64,000 nt of DNA, from NCBI GenBank assembly GCA_019058315.1, contig JAHPZH010000004.1:62001-126000 (forward strand), in the 5' to 3' direction. Each line of letters opens with the position of its first letter. Positions within the stretch are counted from its first letter, which is position 1. This DNA is from Candidatus Helarchaeota archaeon. GTDB lineage: Archaea > Asgardarchaeota > Lokiarchaeia > Helarchaeales > RDOG01. The notes under the pieces are model-generated. The model saw only the letters and a list, made by a program, of their open reading frames with translations. It was not told the DNA's origin and did not search any database. Position numbers and translations under genes: made by a program. Shown in pieces: positions 1 to 8,387 of the stretch.

Positions 1-118
1 ATAAAGAAAAATGGAGATTAAACACTGATTATTGAATATTTTATTAAAAAATTATTCTCTAACATATTTTTTTTATGTCTCTAATTTAAGTTGATCCAAT
101 TATTTTGTACAATAGGGA

Positions 119-241
119 ATGAGTTCAGTAAGTAAAAACAGAAAATTATACAAAAAAAAGTTAGACAAATCTAGAGCAAGATTTGGTAGAAGAATTTACA
201 GGTTAAAAATGACTTTCAAAAAAAATAAGTCTAAAACTTAA
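119..241 (+). CDS. Small very basic protein, 40 aa, unknown
   Basis: An ATG-initiated frame of 40 codons ends in TAA at 241. The peptide is strongly basic, with Lys/Arg clusters such as RKLYKKKLDKSRARFGRR and a Lys-rich tail, and has no membrane segment. AGGGA directly before the ATG is too close to be a normal ribosome binding site. Its composition resembles tiny ribosomal proteins or a nucleic-acid-binding peptide, but I do not recognise it as eL39, eL40 or eL41. It faces the end of the FG-GAP gene on the other strand. It could be a chance frame in AT-rich DNA. Confidence 0.35.
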   Translation: MSSVSKNRKLYKKKLDKSRARFGRRIYRLKMTFKKNKSKT

Positions 242-319
242 TTTTTTTTAGCCAGATTATATGTTCATTTCCATATTAACATATTATTCTTAAAAAAAAA
301 GATTTTAGAATTAATGGAT

Positions 320-1912
320 TTATTTTTTTTTCTTATCCATAGAAGTTTTTGAAGTCTTTATAACCGTTGATTTACTCAATTTTTTAGAAATCAAGATTGT
401 AATTAATATATTTAATGCAAAAATGGCACCAATAACTCCCAGACCAATGGGTGTTAATAAAAGGCGTAAAATGTCTCCTTCTCCTTGTGTAATTGGAATT
501 AGAAATGGTTCCGTTGGTGCTTCTGGCTGAGTAATAGGTTTGTACGTATATAATCCCGCTAATCCCGTGTTATTCATGCCATGGTGAAACATCGGCCAGG
601 GAAAAAGCGTACTATTGAGGTAACCTGCAAATTTAAATGCATGAATATTACCATCAAGCGATCCGATAACAACCTCAACCAATCCATCGTTGTCAATGTC
701 ACCGAGCGCGGGAGAAGAAAGCTCTACCTGGCTTCCTATGTTTATGGGCCACCCCGGCACGTTCGTCCCATCATTATTGAGAGCATAAATAAAATTATCC
801 CAAGAACCGACCACAACTTCCACCTGTCCATCTCCATCAATGTCGCCAAGCGCGGGAGAAGAATCCACCCAACTTCCTGTGGTTACAGACCACCCTTTTA
901 CATTCGTTCCGTTACTATTAAACGCCGAAATGTTAAAATTATCTGATCCAACTACGACATCTAGCTCCCCATCCCCATTAATATCGCCGAGTGCTGGAGA
1001 AGAATATACAGAAGCTCCAGTGGATACAGGCCACCCTGGAACGTTCGATCCGTTGGCGTTTAACGCCCAAATTTGATTATTACTTGATCCAACTACAACT
1101 TCCAATTCTCCATCTGCATCAATATTACCAAGTGCGGGAGAAGAAACTACATTACCTCCAGTAGATACAGGCCACCCCGTCACGTTCGTCCCGTTACTAT
1201 TAAACGCCCAAATGTTAAAATCATCTGAACCAACCACGATTTCCAGCTCTCCATCCTCATCAATATCGCCAAGTGCGGGGGAAGACCGCACACTATCTCC
1301 TGTGGTTACTGGCCACCCTGTCACGTTTGTCCCATCATGGTTTAAAGCCCAGATTTTATTATCTTCTGATCCGACAACAATTTCAAGCCGTCCATCTCCA
1401 TCAATATCACCAAGTGTGGGGGAAGACCGAACTACTCCATTTGTACTCACTGGCCATCCCGACACGAGTGTCCCGTCGTGGTTCAAAGCCCAAATCTTAT
1501 TATCATATGATCCGACAACAACTTCCAGCCGTCCATCCCCATCAATGTCTCCGAGCGCAGGAGAAGAGAGGACATCATCTCCTGTCGTTACGGGCCACCC
1601 GTTCACGTTCGTACCATCATGGTTCAACGCCCAAATCTTATTATCATATGATCCGATCACGATCTCTAACTCCGCGTCCCCATCAATGTCCCCGAGTACA
1701 GGAGAAGAAAATACAAAATTACCTGTGGTTACGGGAAACCCGGGCATATTTATTGTATTTGTAAGAATTGGGTATTCAGGGATTGCTATTTTTATGCTAA
1801 AGGTGTTTGATTGTGGTAATTGAATCAAAGGAGACGAATTATCCCTATATAATCCTACTGAAATGATGAAAGTTGTTAAAATTAATAAATGAGTGATTCT
1901 ATTTGTTTTCAT
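320..1912 (-). CDS. FG-GAP/VCBS eight-repeat surface protein, membrane anchored
   Basis: The 530-residue protein begins with a hydrophobic signal segment (about residues 6-21). Eight repeats of about 47 residues follow (about 65-450), each with the FG-GAP/integrin-type calcium loop LGDIDGDGELE, then VVGS, a NKIWALNHDGT-like stretch and GWPV. Eight such units are expected to close an eight-bladed beta-propeller outside the cell. A closing WPMFHHGMNNTG motif, common after such propellers, is followed by a linker, one transmembrane helix (about 497-518) and a Lys-rich cytoplasmic tail. Blades 5 and 6 have altered loops (GNIDADGE, GDINGDGE). The repeat part is visibly richer in G+C than its surroundings. 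A role in adhesion or ligand binding is inferred. Confidence 0.85.
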   Translation of the reverse strand: MKTNRITHLLILTTFIISVGLYRDNSSPLIQLPQSNTFSIKIAIPEYPILTNTINMPGFPVTTGNFVFSSPVLGDIDGDAELEIVIGSYDNKIWALNHDGTNVNGWPVTTGDDVLSSPALGDIDGDGRLEVVVGSYDNKIWALNHDGTLVSGWPVSTNGVVRSSPTLGDIDGDGRLEIVVGSEDNKIWALNHDGTNVTGWPVTTGDSVRSSPALGDIDEDGELEIVVGSDDFNIWAFNSNGTNVTGWPVSTGGNVVSSPALGNIDADGELEVVVGSSNNQIWALNANGSNVPGWPVSTGASVYSSPALGDINGDGELDVVVGSDNFNISAFNSNGTNVKGWSVTTGSWVDSSPALGDIDGDGQVEVVVGSWDNFIYALNNDGTNVPGWPINIGSQVELSSPALGDIDNDGLVEVVIGSLDGNIHAFKFAGYLNSTLFPWPMFHHGMNNTGLAGLYTYKPITQPEAPTEPFLIPITQGEGDILRLLLTPIGLGVIGAIFALNILITILISKKLSKSTVIKTSKTSMDKKKK

Positions 1913-2035
1913 GAGTTTATTCTATCATCATTTTATAAATAAATTTTGTAGTCTTTGAGTTCTAATATCATTTGAATCTTTAAAAAAATCATTTTATAAT
2001 AAGAAGGGTAAATAGGATATGAATAATTAAATTGG

Positions 2036-2974
2036 GTGAAGAAAATTTCTGATGATAAAATTATGAGCATGTCTAAAGCGATTAAGAAATTCATAAAAGA
2101 TGGTGATTTGGTTTTTTTAGGTGGATTCGGAAATGGTGTCACATATTCTGCAGCTCATGAAATGATAAGACAGAAAAAACGGAACTTAAAAGTCTGTAAA
2201 TGCGGTGGAGGAATACTTTTTGACCAATTAATAGGTGCTGGGGTGACCAATTATATAATAACCAGCCACTGTTGGAATGGAATAGGGCCACAACCAACAT
2301 GGAATTTTAAACGTGCAATGGAGAAAGGAATACCCCAAAAAATAATCTATAATGAGCAATCGCTTTTTATGATAAATATGTCTTTTTTTGCAGGTTATAT
2401 GGGTATTCCCTTTATGCCAATTCGTTCCATTATAGGGACTGACATATATAATCACCCAAAAGAAGTTGGTTTAAAGGCATCTAAGGTAAAATGTCCTTTT
2501 ACTGGTGAAGATATATGTGTAGTTCCAGCGATAACTCCTGATGTTGGAGTAATTCAAGTACAACGTGCTGATAAAAATGGAAATGCTCAAATGTGGGGGC
2601 TTATTGGGGATACAAAATTTGGAGTTAATGCATGTAAAAGAATTATTGTTGCCGCAGAAGAAATTGTAGACAAAAAAGTTATAATGGAATCGCCTGAACG
2701 GACCATAGTATCTGGACATAAAGTTGATGCGGTAGTGCATGAACCTTGGGGTGGGCATCCTAGCAATATGCAAGGATTTTATTATACCGATTTAGAATAT
2801 GCATTTAATTACACAAAAGAAACAAAAACAATTGAAGATTGGGAGCGATGGCTTGAAAAATGGGTAACTGGAGTAAATAATCGGCAAGAGTATTTGAAAG
2901 TTCTAGGAGAAGAAAAAATCGAGAAATTAAGAGCAAAAAGTATTATTCAAGGGGCTGTTGATTATGGATATTAA
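2036..2974 (+). CDS. CoA-transferase subunit A (glutaconate CoA-transferase / IpdA type)
   Basis: The 312-residue protein matches the alpha subunit of family I CoA-transferases: VFLGGFGNGVTYSAAHEMIR near residue 25, a CGGGILFDQLIGAG stretch, and the typical VIQVQRADKNGNAQMWG followed by a AAEEIV segment. Family members move CoA between carboxylic acids; the related IpdAB hydrolyses a steroid-ring CoA intermediate instead. GTG at 2036 is the first start of the open frame; ATG at 2063 is an alternative and neither has a strong ribosome site. It overlaps the subunit B gene, so the two form one unit. The substrate cannot be read from sequence. Confidence 0.82.
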   Translation: MKKISDDKIMSMSKAIKKFIKDGDLVFLGGFGNGVTYSAAHEMIRQKKRNLKVCKCGGGILFDQLIGAGVTNYIITSHCWNGIGPQPTWNFKRAMEKGIPQKIIYNEQSLFMINMSFFAGYMGIPFMPIRSIIGTDIYNHPKEVGLKASKVKCPFTGEDICVVPAITPDVGVIQVQRADKNGNAQMWGLIGDTKFGVNACKRIIVAAEEIVDKKVIMESPERTIVSGHKVDAVVHEPWGGHPSNMQGFYYTDLEYAFNYTKETKTIEDWERWLEKWVTGVNNRQEYLKVLGEEKIEKLRAKSIIQGAVDYGY

Positions 2975-3800
2975 TAAAAAGGAATATTGTGAAGAGTTTA
3001 CTGGCTTCGAAATGATGTTAGTTTCTGCATGCAGACAAATTAGAAACAATGATATAGTATTTAATGCCATTCAATGGCCTTTTCTTGCTGTTCATATGGC
3101 AAAATTACTTCATGCCCCTGATTTGCTGATGGTAATGGAGGTTGGTATAATCCAAGATGAACTTTCACAACCTAATATTGTACCCTTTTCTATTGTAGAT
3201 CCTGTATTGATTCCGAACTCATTATTTGTTGGCGATTCTCCAGATGCGCTATCAGTCCTTCAACGAGGTGAAATAACTCTTTCATTACTAAGTACATCAA
3301 TAGTAGATAAATATGGTAATTGCAATACAACTGTTATTGGTCCTTATGAAAAACCAATTTATCGTTTACCGGGTGGGGGAGGTGCTACAGAAATTGCAGG
3401 TTTATCAAAGAGATTAATCTGGCTTATTGATGAGCATTCCAAACGCAGGTTAGTTGAAAAAGTAGATTTTATTACAGATCCTGGATATCTTACTGGGGGA
3501 GATAGCAGAATTAAAGCCGGATATCCTTCTGATACTGGTCCAGAAGCGATTATTACGCCTCTATGTATTATGAAATTTGATCCAGTTACCAAAGAAGCAT
3601 ATTTAGATGCACTTCATCCAAATGCGACTATAGAACAAGTAAAAGAAAAGACTGGGTGGGATTTAAAAATCGCCAAAGAAGTTAAACAAATTGAACCACC
3701 GACTATGAAAGAAATCGAGATATGTAGAAAGACCATTAGGGAAGCTATTGACCAATTTTATATATTAAAACCCGAATGGATCACGTATATAAATAAATAA
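2964..3800 (+). CDS. CoA-transferase subunit B (glutaconate CoA-transferase / IpdB type)
   Basis: About 278 residues from ATG 2964, which overlaps the end of subunit A by 11 bases; TTG 2958 is also open. Features of the beta subunit are HAPDLLMVMEVG, where family I enzymes place the catalytic Glu, then SLLSTSIVDKYGNCNTT, YRLPGGGGATEIAGLSKR and the C-terminal region with a YLDALHPNATIEQV segment. The long glycine run GGGG and the C-terminal shape look more like IpdB/COG2057 proteins than simple acetate CoA-transferases. Together with subunit A it should form a hetero-oligomer. A T-rich stretch follows the stop at 3806-3816. Confidence 0.82.
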   Translation: MDINKKEYCEEFTGFEMMLVSACRQIRNNDIVFNAIQWPFLAVHMAKLLHAPDLLMVMEVGIIQDELSQPNIVPFSIVDPVLIPNSLFVGDSPDALSVLQRGEITLSLLSTSIVDKYGNCNTTVIGPYEKPIYRLPGGGGATEIAGLSKRLIWLIDEHSKRRLVEKVDFITDPGYLTGGDSRIKAGYPSDTGPEAIITPLCIMKFDPVTKEAYLDALHPNATIEQVKEKTGWDLKIAKEVKQIEPPTMKEIEICRKTIREAIDQFYILKPEWITYINK

Positions 3801-3910
3801 TATTATCTTTTTTTGTCAATTAACAAAAAGGTTGCAAAATTTAACAAAATCATTTTATTTTTCTTTGAATATTGTATATTAATATTCTTTTTATATTTTG
3901 GTGGATTTCT

Positions 3911-5125
3911 ATGTCTAAACCAAAAAAAGACAATCTAAAAAGTCAGCTTAAAGGTCACCTAATTCTAAACTTGAAAAAATTTATCATATTTATAATTATT
4001 TTACTACCTCTCACTGGACTTTTGTTTTTCAATAATTATGGTCCTTGGCTAGATCCACTTTTTTCAAAACCCCCCCATCTTTCATGGAATCGTGATCCCC
4101 AGACTTCAATTGGTATTACTTGGGAAACTCCAATTCCAACTGATACTATAGTAAGATATGGTGTTACTCCTGATTGTAAAAATACTGTATCAGATTCAAC
4201 TTTTTCTATGTTACATTTTATTAATTTGACTAATTTGGAACCAAATACAACTTATTATTATCAAGTAGGATGCTCATTTCCCTTTTTACCTTACATGATT
4301 TTTACATATACCTTTGAAACTGCCCCTGCTGGAACACAACCATTTAAATTTGCTATTATTAGCGATACACAACAAGATGATTTTGGTATTTGTCAACATC
4401 AAAAAGTAATTAGTAGTATTACAACTATGAATCCTGATTTCTTGATTCATACTGGTGATATTGTAGCAGATTCAGGTAGATTGGATCAATGGAATCGGAT
4501 CTTTTATGAAATGACTTTCTTAACTTGTAATAAACCGATTATGCCTTGTCTAGGCAATCATGATTACAAATATGCTTGGATTGCAGCACTTCCATATCTT
4601 TATTATTTTAACCTTCCTAATAATGAGTTATTCTATTCATATAATTATAGTAATGCTCATTTCATCTCTCTATGTGTCGGATATAATGATGGCTTATGGT
4701 CTTTAATAGGCGATCAACGTGAATGGTTGGAAAATGATTTAGAAATTGCATCCCAAAGTAATGAAATAGACTGGATTTTTGTCTATTTTCATGCACCAAT
4801 GTTTAGTTCCGGTGGTTTTGGTATGCAACCAGATTTAACAGTGCAATTTTGGGATTTATTTGAAAAATATAATGTAGATGTAATTTTCAATGGTCATGAT
4901 CATGTCTATGAGCGAATGTATATATGGGGCAATCCTGGAATTCATAATATCGTATTTGGTGGAGGCGGAGGAGCGCTTGACGTACAAATAGGTTCAAATC
5001 CTTGGACTGTAGCCTCTACACTAAGTTATGGATTTGGATTTGTACAAGTTGATAATAAAACTTTAACTTATCAAGCAATAAACACGGAAGGGCAAGTAAT
5101 CGATTGGTTTACTTGGAGTAAATAG
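3911..5125 (+). CDS. Membrane-anchored purple acid phosphatase-like metallophosphoesterase
   Basis: I choose ATG 3911 (404 aa), preceded by GGTGG; an upstream TTG at 3872 would add 13 residues. An N-terminal membrane helix (about residues 25-43) is followed by a fibronectin-like domain, as in plant-type purple acid phosphatases (PHLSWNRDPQTSIGITWET, PNTTYYYQVG), and then the phosphoesterase core. Core motifs appear in order: ISDTQ, HTGDIVAD, LGNHDYKYAW, FVYFHAP and NGHDHVYERM. The enzyme should be outside the membrane and hydrolyse phosphomonoesters or diesters with a two-metal centre. The following membrane-protein gene starts 12 bases downstream, so the two are probably co-transcribed. Confidence 0.85.
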   Translation: MSKPKKDNLKSQLKGHLILNLKKFIIFIIILLPLTGLLFFNNYGPWLDPLFSKPPHLSWNRDPQTSIGITWETPIPTDTIVRYGVTPDCKNTVSDSTFSMLHFINLTNLEPNTTYYYQVGCSFPFLPYMIFTYTFETAPAGTQPFKFAIISDTQQDDFGICQHQKVISSITTMNPDFLIHTGDIVADSGRLDQWNRIFYEMTFLTCNKPIMPCLGNHDYKYAWIAALPYLYYFNLPNNELFYSYNYSNAHFISLCVGYNDGLWSLIGDQREWLENDLEIASQSNEIDWIFVYFHAPMFSSGGFGMQPDLTVQFWDLFEKYNVDVIFNGHDHVYERMYIWGNPGIHNIVFGGGGGALDVQIGSNPWTVASTLSYGFGFVQVDNKTLTYQAINTEGQVIDWFTWSK

Positions 5126-5137
5126 GAGTAAAAATAA

Positions 5138-5749
5138 ATGTACGAAATAAATCTAACATATTTTCTTTTTGGGACATTGATTTTTACACTAATACGTTTG
5201 ATCGACATGCTAAAAATGTTTAACCCCGATTTTGAAGCAACAAGTAGTTACCAGAAAGTGTTTTATCTGTTAATGGGATTAATTTTTTTATTAAGTGGTA
5301 TAAATGGAATTATTTTTCAATTAAAACTTGAAAAGATTATCCCAATTATATTTATACTGATCGTATCCGGGTTGTTCATTTCTGATACATTTGTTAAGCC
5401 ATCAAAAAACTATTTGATATCCATTTGTTTAGGAATTGGTACAGGAGCTCCCTTAGTTGTTCCATTTTTTCATTTATTTCAAGATTTAAGATTACAAATA
5501 AACATACCATATCTTAGCCTCGTAGGAATAGGAATCAGTTTTCTTATTGGATTGGCAGTAGGGATATTTACTTATATTCTGCTTTATTATAAATATCAAA
5601 ATGGTCTTGAAGAATTTTGGGACGGTACTAGGGTTTGGCGAATTCTTAATAATAAGATATTTATTCTCATTCTATGGATTCTAATCATTATCGAAACATA
5701 TCTTCAACTTCATATAACATCTTTACTATCCATGTTTTACCAATTTTAA
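5138..5749 (+). CDS. Six-helix membrane protein, unknown
   Basis: The 203-residue protein is almost entirely hydrophobic, with about six membrane helices (roughly 4-22, 42-60, 68-86, 90-110, 123-148, 172-192). I recognise no family. The start ATG follows AGGAGT at the end of the phosphoesterase gene, so the pair forms an operon. A partner role for the extracytoplasmic phosphatase is possible but only suggested by position. Confidence 0.7.
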   Translation: MYEINLTYFLFGTLIFTLIRLIDMLKMFNPDFEATSSYQKVFYLLMGLIFLLSGINGIIFQLKLEKIIPIIFILIVSGLFISDTFVKPSKNYLISICLGIGTGAPLVVPFFHLFQDLRLQINIPYLSLVGIGISFLIGLAVGIFTYILLYYKYQNGLEEFWDGTRVWRILNNKIFILILWILIIIETYLQLHITSLLSMFYQF

Positions 5750-5750
5750 G

Positions 5751-5780
5751 CCTTTTTACAATTATTTCATATAAAAAAGG
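5751..5780 (+). terminator. Possible terminator stem after 5749
   Basis: CCTTTTT at 5751-5757 pairs with AAAAAGG at 5774-5780 around a 16-base loop, directly after the stop codon. The arms are A/T rich and weak. Transcription could equally stop in the T-run alone. Confidence 0.3.
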
Positions 5781-5853
5781 TTAATGTCATATAATTATCA
5801 TTTTTAGATTAAATAGCTCCTAATTCCCCCAGAAATTGGAATAAATATACAAG

Positions 5854-5862
5854 CCTTATAAG
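5854..5862 (+). promoter_or_regulatory. TATA-like box before ferredoxin-like gene
   Basis: CCTTATAAG lies about 28 bases before an in-frame ATG at 5890 and about 80 before ATG 5941, so the mRNA could begin close to 5890. This is inferred from the usual distance between an archaeal TATA box and the transcription start. Confidence 0.4.
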
Positions 5863-5940
5863 TCTGACAATTAATTTTATTTATCAATTATGTATAGGTT
5901 ACATAAGATTCTATTTTTTAATTCAATTAAGGTGAAAATA

Positions 5941-7092
5941 ATGGCAAGTGAAGCAGCTGAACAAGCTTATGATAAATTAAGAAATATTGTTATGCTACCA
6001 AAGAACAAAAATTCAATAGATATTTTGAAAATTTGGTATACTGATGAAGATGCTAAAATTTTAACTGCAGGTCCTTTTAGAACCGTTACATTAGATAGGT
6101 ATACTATCGAAAAATATGCAAAAAGGGCAAAACTTCCTGAAGAAAAAGTGAGAGAAACTTTTGAACGTTTAGCACATAGAGGGGTACTATTTTGGTATTA
6201 TAGTAGAAAGGATGGGAAAAAAAATTACTATATTCCTCCACTATTCCCAGGCTTAGTAGAAGCCTTCATTATTAATCCTAATGTAAGTATAGATGAACGC
6301 AGAGCATTTCTTAAAAAGTTTCATTCAATGGAAGGAGAAGGTTTTCTAATGAACTTCGCTTCGGATTATAGCGTTTTTAGAATAGTTCCTGCTCTCAAAC
6401 CAGAAGCTGAGGGTAGATTAATCCAAGTAGATGAGGCTTTAGAAGTTGATAAATCCCAAGTATTAACTTATCAAGATGTGACTAAAATAATCGAATCAAC
6501 CTATGATATTGCTGTAATGCCTTGTACCTGTCGAATGATGTCTATGATGTTAAAGACCTCTCCCGAATGTGAACGATCTGTTGAGGTGTGCATGGTTTTT
6601 GGCTCCGCAGCTAAATATTTTGTTGAAGAAAATTTTGGTCGTCATATTACTAAGGAAGAAGCTCTGGACATTTTAAAACAATCAGAAAAGGAAGGTTTAA
6701 TTCACTGCACACAGAACACAAAATTCAAACATGGATTTATCTGTAATTGTTGTACTTGTTGTTGTGGTGTCATTAGCACTGCAATAAAAATGAACTATCC
6801 GGAATTATTTCAAAAGTCTGATTATGTCCCTATTATTGACAATGAAAGTTGTAAACTCTGTAAAAAATGTGTAAACCTCTGTCCATTTCATGCATTATTT
6901 TATAAAATTGGTCCTAAAGAAGATAAATCAGAAGATAAAATTGTCGTGAGAGAACAGTCTTGTGTAGGATGCGGATTATGTGCATCAAATTGTCCACAAG
7001 AAGCCATAAATCTTAAAAAAATTAGAGATAATGTGCCTGCTGATACATTCATGGATGCGATCCAGCAGATGATGCAAGATAGAAAGATATAA
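5941..7092 (+). CDS. Winged-helix / Cys-rich / 2x[4Fe-4S] ferredoxin-like protein
   Basis: With ATG 5941 (AAGGTGA eight bases upstream) the protein has 383 residues; ATG 5890 would add 17. The first ~150 residues look like a helix-turn-helix-like helical domain. A central part carries MPCTCR near residue 195, ECERSVEVC, and the striking Cys cluster CNCCTCCCG near 266. The C-terminus holds two ferredoxin motifs, CKLCKKCVNLCP (about 303) and CVGCGLCASNCP (about 340), each binding a 4Fe-4S cluster in known ferredoxins. It is a cytoplasmic electron carrier or Fe-S regulator of unknown partner. A paralog lies convergently at 7128-8255. Confidence 0.75.
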   Translation: MASEAAEQAYDKLRNIVMLPKNKNSIDILKIWYTDEDAKILTAGPFRTVTLDRYTIEKYAKRAKLPEEKVRETFERLAHRGVLFWYYSRKDGKKNYYIPPLFPGLVEAFIINPNVSIDERRAFLKKFHSMEGEGFLMNFASDYSVFRIVPALKPEAEGRLIQVDEALEVDKSQVLTYQDVTKIIESTYDIAVMPCTCRMMSMMLKTSPECERSVEVCMVFGSAAKYFVEENFGRHITKEEALDILKQSEKEGLIHCTQNTKFKHGFICNCCTCCCGVISTAIKMNYPELFQKSDYVPIIDNESCKLCKKCVNLCPFHALFYKIGPKEDKSEDKIVVREQSCVGCGLCASNCPQEAINLKKIRDNVPADTFMDAIQQMMQDRKI

Positions 7093-7127
7093 ATGATTTA
7101 TATTAAACCTATATTCTATTCTTTTTT
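7093..7127. terminator. T-rich intergenic stop region between convergent genes
   Basis: Only 35 bases separate the two convergent ferredoxin-like genes, including a run of eight T on the plus strand. A T-run is a typical archaeal transcription stop for the plus-strand gene. Confidence 0.35.
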
Positions 7128-8255
7128 TTAACTCATTATTAGCTCAGTGAAAGTCTTATTTCCAATTTTAAGCTCTTCTGGAGGGACATCATTCCGGACT
7201 TTCTTCATTTTTATTGCGTTTTTTGCACAATTTGAAGCACAAACACCACATCCAATACATGCTTCGGTTCTTATAATGATTTTATCATCAGAAGAATCTG
7301 TTTCAAGCGGAAATTGATGATAAATAGCTTCCATTGGACATTTATTTACACAGACTTCACATTTTACGCATAGCTCATTATCAATAACTGGTTCATAATT
7401 ACTTTTTTTAGTCACTGGAAGACCATATTGCTTCGTAGGACCTAATATTCCGCAATGACAACTACAGCAATTACAAATAAACATGTAGGATTCTGGACCA
7501 GTACAATATGTTGTGTTATGAACGAGTCCTGCCTTCTCTGTCTTTTTAAGGTATTCAATGGCTTCTTCTTTATTTAATGCTCTCCCCATACCTGTTTCTG
7601 CCATATATTGTGCACCTATTCCAGCAATAAAACAACCATCCTCCGCCTTTGCTAGTTTACATGGTTCATCATTTAATTCAGCAACAAGTCGACATTGACA
7701 AGTAATAACTGCAAATTGATTATGATTATTAATTAAGCGTTCAACTAATTCATATGGAAGGACTTGTGAAGAAGATTCAATATTTTCGTCTATTTCAATT
7801 AGTTTTTGTTTAGCTTCAATTGGAAGTAGAGGGCGTAAGAATGAAAAACCATGTTCAATAAATCGAAATGATAAGGATTTATCCATGAAATAACTCATTA
7901 TTTTAGCAGCTTTCTTTAGATTTTCCACGGTGTCTTGACGGGCACTAAAATATGCCTCAAAGATACCTGGTGCAAGTGGTAATAGTCCATATTTAGAACC
8001 ACTCTTACAGATAACCCTCTTTTTATGCATATTTTTAAGCATTTTTTTAACTTCTTGCTTTGGAAGGTTCGATTTTTTCACTAATTCTTTTAGAGGAATG
8101 AACTTATCGGCGGTTGGAAAATGGGAAAGAAGTTTAATCTCATCCTCATTCCAAAATATCTTAAGTAATTCAATTACTTTTGGATGTTTGGGAGCCGATA
8201 AAGGTCCCAATGTTAATTTTTGCCTAACAATTTCGTAATAATCGTCAATATTCAT
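7128..8255 (-). CDS. Winged-helix / Cys-rich / 2x[4Fe-4S] ferredoxin-like protein, paralog
   Basis: The 375-residue protein has the same architecture as its convergent neighbour at 5941-7092: an N-terminal helical domain with KLVKKSNLPKQEVKKMLKNM, a central TCQCR and CKLAKAEDGC region, CNCCSCHCG, and two C-terminal ferredoxin motifs (CVKCEVCVNKCP, CIGCGVCASNCA). In the second ferredoxin motif the usual final CP is CA. The Cys cluster is CNCCSCHCG instead of CNCCTCCCG, so one Cys is a His here. It is probably a soluble Fe-S protein. Function and partner are unknown. Confidence 0.75.
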   Translation of the reverse strand: MNIDDYYEIVRQKLTLGPLSAPKHPKVIELLKIFWNEDEIKLLSHFPTADKFIPLKELVKKSNLPKQEVKKMLKNMHKKRVICKSGSKYGLLPLAPGIFEAYFSARQDTVENLKKAAKIMSYFMDKSLSFRFIEHGFSFLRPLLPIEAKQKLIEIDENIESSSQVLPYELVERLINNHNQFAVITCQCRLVAELNDEPCKLAKAEDGCFIAGIGAQYMAETGMGRALNKEEAIEYLKKTEKAGLVHNTTYCTGPESYMFICNCCSCHCGILGPTKQYGLPVTKKSNYEPVIDNELCVKCEVCVNKCPMEAIYHQFPLETDSSDDKIIIRTEACIGCGVCASNCAKNAIKMKKVRNDVPPEELKIGNKTFTELIMS

Positions 8256-8387
8256 TTTAAATCCTCAATTCTTTGAATTTTACATTTAAAAAGTATAATT
8301 ATTTAATTTAATAAAATTCATTTTATTATTTATTTATATCATTGAAATCGTTGGAGTTTAAGTTTTTTATAATCAAAGGTGTATAAT

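Noticed and set aside
580..1823. Several long plus-strand frames across the propeller gene, and the repeats as a CRISPR-like array
   Set aside because: They are antisense shadows of the minus-strand repeats. The period is about 141 bases, coding, with no spacer-repeat structure.
1933..2142. 69-codon minus-strand frame before the CoA-transferase
   Set aside because: It overlaps the strong coding start of subunit A and has no recognisable content.
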